Source of the DNA: Latrodectus hesperus
Taxonomy: Eukaryota; Arthropoda; Arachnida; Araneae; Theridiidae
Assembly (NCBI GenBank): GCA_037975125.1
Contig: CM075853.1
Span: 32,132,613-32,196,612 of the forward strand
Reading direction: 5' to 3'
Length of the DNA: 64,000 nucleotides
Positions 56,368 through 64,000 of the stretch are shown here, piece by piece; within the stretch, counting starts at the first letter, position 1, and every line of letters begins with the position of its first letter. The position numbers and the translations under genes are program-made. The notes beneath the pieces are model-generated. The model saw only the letters and a list, made by a program, of their open reading frames with translations, was not told the origin of the DNA and searched no databases.

Positions 56368-56801
56368 ATTTTCCATTTATTATGGGAAAACAGGTTGTTG
56401 TGGGCATTTAATTTTATGACCTATGCAAAAAAAAGGTTGTGTTTTTATCTCTTTCTGCAAGTGATATAAAACGAAATCTCATTTGGGTATGAATTAGACA
56501 ATTGGTAATAGTCAAAATATATTTAAATTAGATGTTACTTTTGTGATATTTTATTTGTATATTTTTACAGGGTTTTTTTATTTTTTATTTTTACAAATCA
56601 CTAATGTCTTATGATCTTCATACATCATACTCTATTTTAGAAAACAGCAGAAAATTGCATTTAAAATACAATTTATATTCTAATACGTTTTTATTATGAT
56701 TGTGAAAATGTCAAATCTAGCTCAGATAAATATATGCAAATGGATAGAAAACTTTAGTGTGAATGTTTCTTTATCTCTAACCATCCATAGATACATTTTT
56801 T

Positions 56802-57434
56802 AATAAAAATGACTTGTGTATTGTAATTTCCTGTCATTTGCTCAAGTCAGAAGTAATAGAACAAAGAAGAATTTAACACAGGTTATTTCATTTGAATTTG
56901 TGCATTTATACTAAATCTTTTGCATTATGAAAGTGATAACTTTTGTGTTATAATAATGGATTATAAATTAGAATATTTATCTTAAAACCATAATAACTTA
57001 TGTAATAGCAAATGATTTCTGATTGCTATTATGGAAAATTCTAGAGCTCATTTATTGATACATAATTTTTAATGTTATGCTTAGACCATAATAACAATTT
57101 CAAGAAATATGCATCTTTACATCTTGGTGATAGTACATCAGTTCATATATTGATATGAATACTTTCTAATTTAGGCATGTAATAATTCTTTGAATCATCT
57201 TAAATCATTAGTTTAATATTGTATGTTTCTATATCATCAATTTATTTATTTATCATCTTTCTGTGCAATGTTTTTTTATATTTTGTTTCTTAGTAAAATT
57301 TTAATGAGCAATATTTAGATTAATTTTAATTGTTATCACATAACATTCTAATTTTGATGATTTTAATAACTGTTTGAAATGTATATAAAGTTGTCACATC
57401 TGATGTTTAATGTGTACAGTAACTGTTGAATAAA
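56802..57434 (+). terminator. Poly(A) signals of the Shisa-like gene
   Basis: AATAAA occurs at 56802-56807, followed by a GT-rich stretch, and at 57429-57434. Either could end the transcript with a 3' UTR of about 0.45 or 1.1 kb. A further AATAAA near 58762 would allow a longer form. Such hexamers are common in DNA this AT-rich. Confidence 0.45.
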
Positions 57435-60400
57435 TCTGACTTTTAAATCAAAGAAAAGAAAAAACACCATCTTTGAATGTATTACAAATGACATTGTAAT
57501 GTTTTATATATAGTCTTTTCTCTTAAATAGAAAAGTAATTTGAATTTATAAATGTATGATAATTGCATAGTAAATGTGTGTTTATGTGTATATAAGGCAT
57601 TTTTTCTTAGGGTATGTGAAATATAAACTTTAATTCTTAATCATCTGATTATGTATTATATTTGTGTGAATGGATTGGCCTTTTACCTGCTAAGAAGATT
57701 TTTTTATTAATATTGCTTCAGTAAATTTGCTAATATTGTTGAAAATGAATTTGTGCTTATTAAAAATAGTCCTATTTATATTTTTCTTGTAAGGTTCTTC
57801 CCCTTTTCAAAAAATGCTTTAGTTATAACTTTTTCATAGACTAGCTATCTTATCAAATTTATTTTATGGAGATGTTTATAATTATTCTTCCATAATTTAT
57901 TTTTCCATAAACTGATGGCTGATATTTTGAAAACAGAAAAATGAAGTGTTTTCTGCAATTTTAATTTCTTAGCTCTATAATATCTGTTGCAAAAATATAC
58001 TCATTAAATGCAGCAGTGGCATTGAAATAAAATATTATGATTGTGTAGAATTGAACTTAATATGTATATTAAATTTTGGTTGTTCATAAATTTTATTTTT
58101 ATGAAAAAGTAGTTTAGTAAGGAGCAATTAGTAATGGATTAAAAGGAAACAGGTACTAAAATTATCAATATTTTTGGACATGTGACAAACTTGAGAAATA
58201 TATTTAAACAAAAAATCTAATTCTTCCATATTCATCATATCAATTTATTATTGCTTATTTATTATGATTTTTTTAACTAATGGCAAGTTTAATTTGAAGT
58301 TAAATGATTGAATATGTTTTTACAAGTCATTAATTCTGTTTAAGCTAAAAAAAATATATTTAAGTTTAAAAATAACTAAAAACAATTTCCTCTTATTTTG
58401 CTACAATGAACAATATGGACTGAGTATATTTGTTTTTTTAAACTGTCATTTTTTATAGTTTTTATTCACAACAATTTTAGCCTCTGTATTTCAATTTCAT
58501 TAATTTTGTACCTGTTTCCAGTTAGGTAGGCTATTATGAAACATTGAAGCTCAATAGCAGTAGCCAAATGTATATAAAAATGCCAATTTTTTAGTTGTTT
58601 TATGTTTTGTATGAATTTAATTTGATTGTAGAGAAGTGTTTATTAATGCAGTTAAAATTTACTGCAGTGATTGAGATTACAAGTTATAATTAACTTTTAC
58701 TTACCCTGTGTTATTGTATCAAATGTAATTTTGCTAAAGCCATATGTATTTATTATACAATAATAAATTGTGTCAACTTTTAAAATTATTTCTATTAATT
58801 TTTAATGAATATGAGTTATAATTTAATTTAATCTATTGTTATAGTATTTTCTGTCGTTTTAAAAAATGCTATAAAAATGTGATCAGACGCTAATGTTATA
58901 GATTTAGCATTGAGGTGTAGTTTAGATATGTTTTGTTTTTCTGCTTGCTTTTAATGTACAATGATAGCATTGTGTGCTGTATATTAATCTAGTCATAATT
59001 GCAAGCTCTGTGAAACAGGAGTTGAATCTCATTGTTATACAGTTTATTTTTTGCTGCTGTGTCTTGCAGCTTTATTTATATACTTGGGTGTTTTTTTTTT
59101 ATTTATTGTCTTATCCACTTATTTCTTAAACTTCATTATTTAACTTTTCTGTTCCATATTCATCTTCTACTTGGTTCGTTTTAATATATTTGTAATGATG
59201 TTGCCTTAAGATTTCTCTCTTAAAAGTATTCAATTATTTAACAGCGTTTCTTTTTAAGCCAAGCTGTTCAGCTCTGTGTCTACAGTTGAAAAAGTTTGTG
59301 AGCTTGACCTATACTTTAGGTTTGAATTTTAATACCAATTTAAAATTCATTTTAAACTGTTGATCCTGGTGGAATTATTTTTCATGAACAAAGATTCACA
59401 GAGCAACTAATCAAAATCTTTACATAGTGTGTATAGAAATGATTAATTTACCAATAAAACAATTACATTTTTATATAATAAAATAATTTTATGATGAATT
59501 TTTAACTATTTTCTGTGAAATATGAGTGGTATTTGTGCTTTCAAGGTGTGAGGTTCAAACTCAGGACAGCTAAGGTTGACTCAGCCTTTCATCCTTTCAG
59601 TGGGTCGATAAAACTGATTACCAAGCATGTTTGGGTGTCACATTAGGCTGACCACCTAACCAGTATATGCTTCACACCCCAAGGCCCTCTGTCAAGAAAA
59701 CATGGCACTGTGGGCCTTACCCTATGCACCTGTCATGTCATTAAATTTTAGTTTGTGAAATGTGTAAGTAGTATTGTGTACATATTTCATAAACTCAATT
59801 AGTTTGTATGTGTAAAAGTAATTTACAATTTGATAGAAAGTATTTTAAAAATAAAAATTATGTGAAATAATTATTTCAAAAAGGTAGGTTCCCTAAACTG
59901 CATATTATAATGCTTGAATTATAAGAAATTTTTTTACAGTTTGGCAGAATGAGCTTTTAAATCCTATGCAGCTTGGTTCTACAAGTTTTTGCTAACAGGT
60001 TGTTTCGATTTTTGCCCATTCAAAAATAACTTGTCAAGTTTTAATATAGTTATACCCTTCTGCCTGCATAATTGTCTACAAATGCTTATCAGTTTTCTTG
60101 CACATCTGAATTTAGGCAATATCATCAGAACCTTATATTTACAAAAATATATATCTGTTATGCAGATGAAGCCTATAATATTGCTAGTCATGTTGGTTTG
60201 ATTTTTTAATTTCATTTCTGAATATCACTTGTTGCCATTCCTTCAAAAATATCACATCTTGTGCAAATTCCAGTTGCTTTTTTAGTCAAGCTTAGATCTT
60301 TTTTCTGTGAAGTAAATTGGATGTTTTTCATTTCCACTTTGGACTAAATATTTTGGTAGAGGGTTTTATTGTCTGCCCAGAGTAGATGAAATGTATTTTG

Positions 60401-62639
60401 AAATTTTAACTCCTTTACAATAGTTTTTTTGTTGGACTGTCATAAGCTTTTCAAGGTTAAAAATATTTGACTTTATGCAATCTGTTTAAGCAGGGCAGTA
60501 AATCAAATAAAAAGATGATAAATTTTTCCTGCTCAACCAATGAAAATACTACTGTGAAGATCCATCTGGTTTGATACAACACCATGTTCAAATCTATTTA
60601 AATATCTTCATAGCATCCAGTGTAATACCATAATTAAGTTAAATGATGATATTAATCCAAATTTTAGGAAAATTAAACATTTTGGAACTGTGATTTATAA
60701 AAACGGATATTTCTATCTAAAATGATCTCAAAATGAAAATTTACATTAAATTAACAATTTAATCTAGAAAAGTGGTTAACCAATTATTTCGATACACACT
60801 GTGTTGTAGCTTGATATTTTAAAAATAAATGAATCTTACATTCAATATATTTATATGACTAACTTATTAGGTATCTAATTTTAACTCATTATCAGTTCTC
60901 TCATAAAACCTTTAAAAATACAATGAGTAAGTCATATTTTGTTGTATATACAATTAAAAAAGTAAAATATTTCATATTTGTATCACATCATTTATTAAAA
61001 ATATAATTTATTTAAAGTAAAATGTAATTTTTTTATATAATATATTTTATTTATAAGAGATTGTCAACCATTATTATTTATTATAAATAACTATGTATTC
61101 TTAATTAATTCCATGTTGTCTGTCGGATGATTTCTTAATTTTATGTTCAAGCTACAATCATAATATAAACATGCATAATTTTAGTATGAAAGATGCTGTA
61201 AGGCAATGTTATTACTTAAATAAATTCAGTTTTATTTCCTACTTTCAATTCAAGCGTTTACTTCCATTTTAAATTTTAATTATAAAAATTAAATGTTTTT
61301 ATGTAATTTTAATTGCAGATATGTGAAATATATTCCTTCTGAATTGTAATACTGTAATATATTACCTTCAGATTGTTAAAATTGCAAAAATGTATTTGTG
61401 ATAAATTGCATCAAAAATAAAATTTTAACTTCTGTCTTGATATTGCCTCATTTCTATTTATCATGTAAATTATTTTATAATGAAGTAATTTGTACTATAA
61501 GATAAAATTTCTCATAATTGTAATGAATTTGTTTTGGACTTCTGACAAAATTACGTATGCATTGCTTGTTACAAATATTTTTTTATTTATAAAAGTGACT
61601 TAAATATTCAAATTTTTTATGCACTGCCCATTTATGTGAGGTTATTAATATGCATTAGTAATTCATAATATTAAAAAAATTATTTATTTAATTACAAAAT
61701 TAAATTGCCATATTGTATATGAAGATTTATTAACATCTACAAAATAACTTTCCTCTTAAAGATTATTTGTAACTTATTTTAAAAGCCATGATTTTAATGA
61801 ATTTAATTCCTCAGTATTGTATGACTTTATAATCTCTACATTTATATATACATTCTAGGCATAGCCTGGAATGTTTAAACCAAATTCATACACTTGAATA
61901 CAAAAAAAAAAATCCAAGGGTTTAAGCAAGATCTGAAGAATATGAAAATGAGGTATATCTAAGAACAACTGAAAACCTCTCATAAGAGTGTCAAATCCAG
62001 ATTTTGATCATTCTCTGTTATTCAAGTCTAACTTGTATCTTCATTTTTATTGAGTGTGCAAAATGTGAAAAATGACAGAGTGATCTATATTGATGTTAAT
62101 CTTTGGAGTCAGAGAGGTTGATTTTTTTCTCAGCGTTTTGTCCTACATTGAGCCATAATTGAAAAAAGTGCTAAAGAGAATAAAGTTTATATTATACAAA
62201 ACAACCAAAATTAATGTCGAATCCAGAATTTTTGAAGTCATTGAGAGTATTAATGGCATTCCTGAGGACATTAAGCTTTTTGCTAAGGAGGGAGGATTAA
62301 AAACAGGAATTGCAAGATGAAATGTCGTTTTAAGGTTTTACTATAAGTTTCTTTGAAATATATAAAAAATGACGAATTATTTATATAAAAATCAATTCTA
62401 ATGCATGATGAAAAAGATTATAGAATATATATAATGTATGTACAAGAGTACTCGCTGCCAGGTTTATGTAAATACTCGTTTTCCACTATTCGATTCATTA
62501 AAGAAGTCGAGTCGAAATTTTTATTTATAAAAAGAATCTTTTGTTAAAATGAATAAATTATTTGTTATTACAAGTTGTAATTGTATCGAAGATTTTGAAA
62601 TAATTTTGAATTTAAATTATTTTTGAAATAATTTTGATG
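57435..62639. other. Right flank of the Shisa-like gene
   Basis: AT-rich non-coding sequence with SINE copy 2 (59545-59745). A 78-codon minus-strand frame at 59979-60215 (GITILKLDKLFLNGQKSKQP) has no recognised match. No further gene supported. Confidence 0.5.
59545..59745 (+). repeat. SINE copy 2 (plus orientation)
   Basis: Contains aggttcaaactcagg, close to the RNA polymerase III B box, then agtgggtcgataaaactgat, taccaagcatgtttgggtgt, ggctgaccacctaac and ctgtgggccttaccc. The shared order with copy 1 defines one SINE family. No clear A box or target-site repeat is visible. Confidence 0.65.
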
Positions 62640-62649
62640 TTATTTATTA

Positions 62650-63420
62650 TTTTTTATCCTACGCCCAGCCTTAGCCAATCGGTCATGCGCTTTCTTGCTG
62701 ACCAGTAAAGATGCGAAGAACTGAAGTTGGAAATATCTCCAATGTCTATATCTTTCAGACCAGAACACCCCCAAAAATGACGCCCATCCATAGAGCCACG
62801 GTCACACAAGAGGCACAGGAAGCCAGCCCAATTCTATGTAGATATTGTTGAAGATAACCATGGCCTGTCAATAATCGGAAGCAGGCAACACCAATTCTCC
62901 GGATCACACCCGGAGGAACTCTATTTTTATGCTGTAACAGGCACTCCTAACTCTTACCAACAGCCAAATTAGCATAGTGTAGCTCCCTAGATGTCTTGAG
63001 CACTGATTTCACCAAAGACTTGAAGTTACGAATTGGGATAGGAGAACGACACTGGGGCAAACCCAGTGCAAATTTAGCCAAAGAGTCAGCCTTCTCATTA
63101 CCTGGGACCCCAATATGACTTGGGATCCACTGAAGTACAATTTTATTACCATTTTCAATATGATTACTTAGGGTACTTTTACACCTAACTTCTTCAGATG
63201 AGGAAGAAACACCTCTATTTACTAAGGCCTGGATTGCAGCCTGCGAGTCAACGAGAAAAACAATTTTGCCGTGTCTAGAAGTGCAGCAAGGCCTCCGCTG
63301 CAAAAAGCACAGCCAAGATCTCGCCATCATAATTATCTCGAAAGGCACCCACGGGTTTACTGGGTTGAAAAAGTTGACGGAAACAAAAGCGCCAGAAATC
63401 TTCAGGACAAGTTATTTATA
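62650..63420 (-). pseudogene. LINE RNase H and C-terminal tail, frameshifted
   Basis: Reads DNYDGEILAVLFAAEALLHF (RNase H Glu region), then after a frame shift near 63285 KIVFLVDSQAAIQALVNRG, IVLQWIPSHIGVPGNEKADS and, further down in another frame, LCDRGSMDGRHFWGC and YWSARKRMTDWLRLG, the usual 3' end of spider-type RNase H LINEs. An A-rich stretch follows at 62640. It is 5'-truncated (RT not seen) and a relic. It shares its layout with the copy at 38957-39545 but is far better preserved. Confidence 0.85.
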
Positions 63421-64000
63421 GATATAAAATTCATTAAGATAAGTGGTATGAAATTTGCGGGTCATATATGCAGACTGGCCCCCTTAATCATTAACATTTA
63501 AAATTTGCAATCATAAACCTTTGGGAACTAGAAAACGAGTAGGTTAAGATGGGCGGATTGTGTAGAGCAGGACTTTAAGATCCTAAAATAACTAATTGGA
63601 AATCTATTGCAAAAAATATATTTCAGAGAGTAAAATAAATTTCTTAGGAAGGTCTTGGCTCATCGGGTGCTGTCCTGTCACTAGAAGAATTGTATCCAAC
63701 AGATTATACTTGAAATATATTGTATTTTGAAATTTAGTACAACATTCAATACACTTGTACGCAATTAATATTGTATTTGTTTAATAGATTGCTAAATCAT
63801 GTATTTTATTAAAACACCATATCAACTGATTTAAGAGTATATGAAAGATTCTCTTACTCATACGAATTTAAGAAATAAGAAATCTGTTTCATGCAAAAAC
63901 TTAAAACTAAATATTTTAAAGATTTGATTTTTCGCTTCTGTATTTATTTTCTTAAGTTAAATAATTTTATTTTTCGTATTTAAATAATTAATAAGTTTAA
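63421..64000. other. AT-rich end of window
   Basis: No gene or repeat supported. Confidence 0.4.

Noticed and set aside
56044..56407. Minus-strand ORFs over the last Shisa-like exon
   Set aside because: They are the reverse shadow of a Pro/Gln-rich coding exon (W/R/I-rich translation).

Overview
This is a eukaryotic nuclear window. It is very AT-rich, with long introns, GT-AG exons, microsatellites and several transposon families, and it has no bacterial features. Protein matches and the kind of transposon fossils (a Tc3-like Tc1 transposase ending near RGMHLPY, RNase H-bearing LINE tails, a Penelope-like reverse transcriptase) suggest an arthropod, most likely an arachnid such as a spider. 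The species call is inference only.

Two host genes account for the window. Bases 1630-44637, minus strand, hold the first 18 coding exons (697 codons) of exportin-T (XPOT family), the RanGTP-dependent tRNA exporter. Splice phases close without a gap from the start codon to a residue equivalent to about 690 of roughly 960 in the vertebrate protein; the C-terminal exons lie left of base 1. Bases 47782-56367, plus strand, hold a complete Shisa-5/scotin-like gene: signal peptide exon, six-cysteine ectodomain exon, transmembrane plus CC-cluster exon, and a Pro/Tyr/Gln-rich tail with PPxY motifs. The genes are head to head, about 3.1 kb apart. A likely alternative last exon (52391-52481) would turn the Shisa protein into a 101-residue secreted cysteine-rich form without a membrane segment.

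XPOT introns carry most of the repeats. 11.45-13.24 kb and 29.4-31.3 kb are two copies of one ~1.8 kb repeat with hAT-like ends. 15.95-18.05 kb is a Penelope-like reverse transcriptase between 0.5 kb inverted flanks, each holding a conserved RNA-type hairpin. 18.14-18.38 kb is an (AT)n/(GATA)n tract. 22.8 and 59.5 kb are two SINE copies; 35.6-35.8 kb is a different, tRNA-derived SINE. 36.0-37.8 kb is a dead Tc1/mariner with a 288 bp MITE inserted at its first catalytic Asp codon. 38.9-39.5 kb is a LINE RNase H relic. 40.8-43.5 kb holds an unrecognised antisense ORF, tandem duplications and a 1 kb inverted-repeat element. 3.2-3.8 and 55.2-55.5 kb share another repeat.

Right of the Shisa gene lie a second Tc1 fossil (in its intron), a long AT-rich flank with several poly(A) signals, and a frameshifted LINE RNase H tail at 62.6-63.4 kb. 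No rRNA, intact tRNA gene or CRISPR array was seen.
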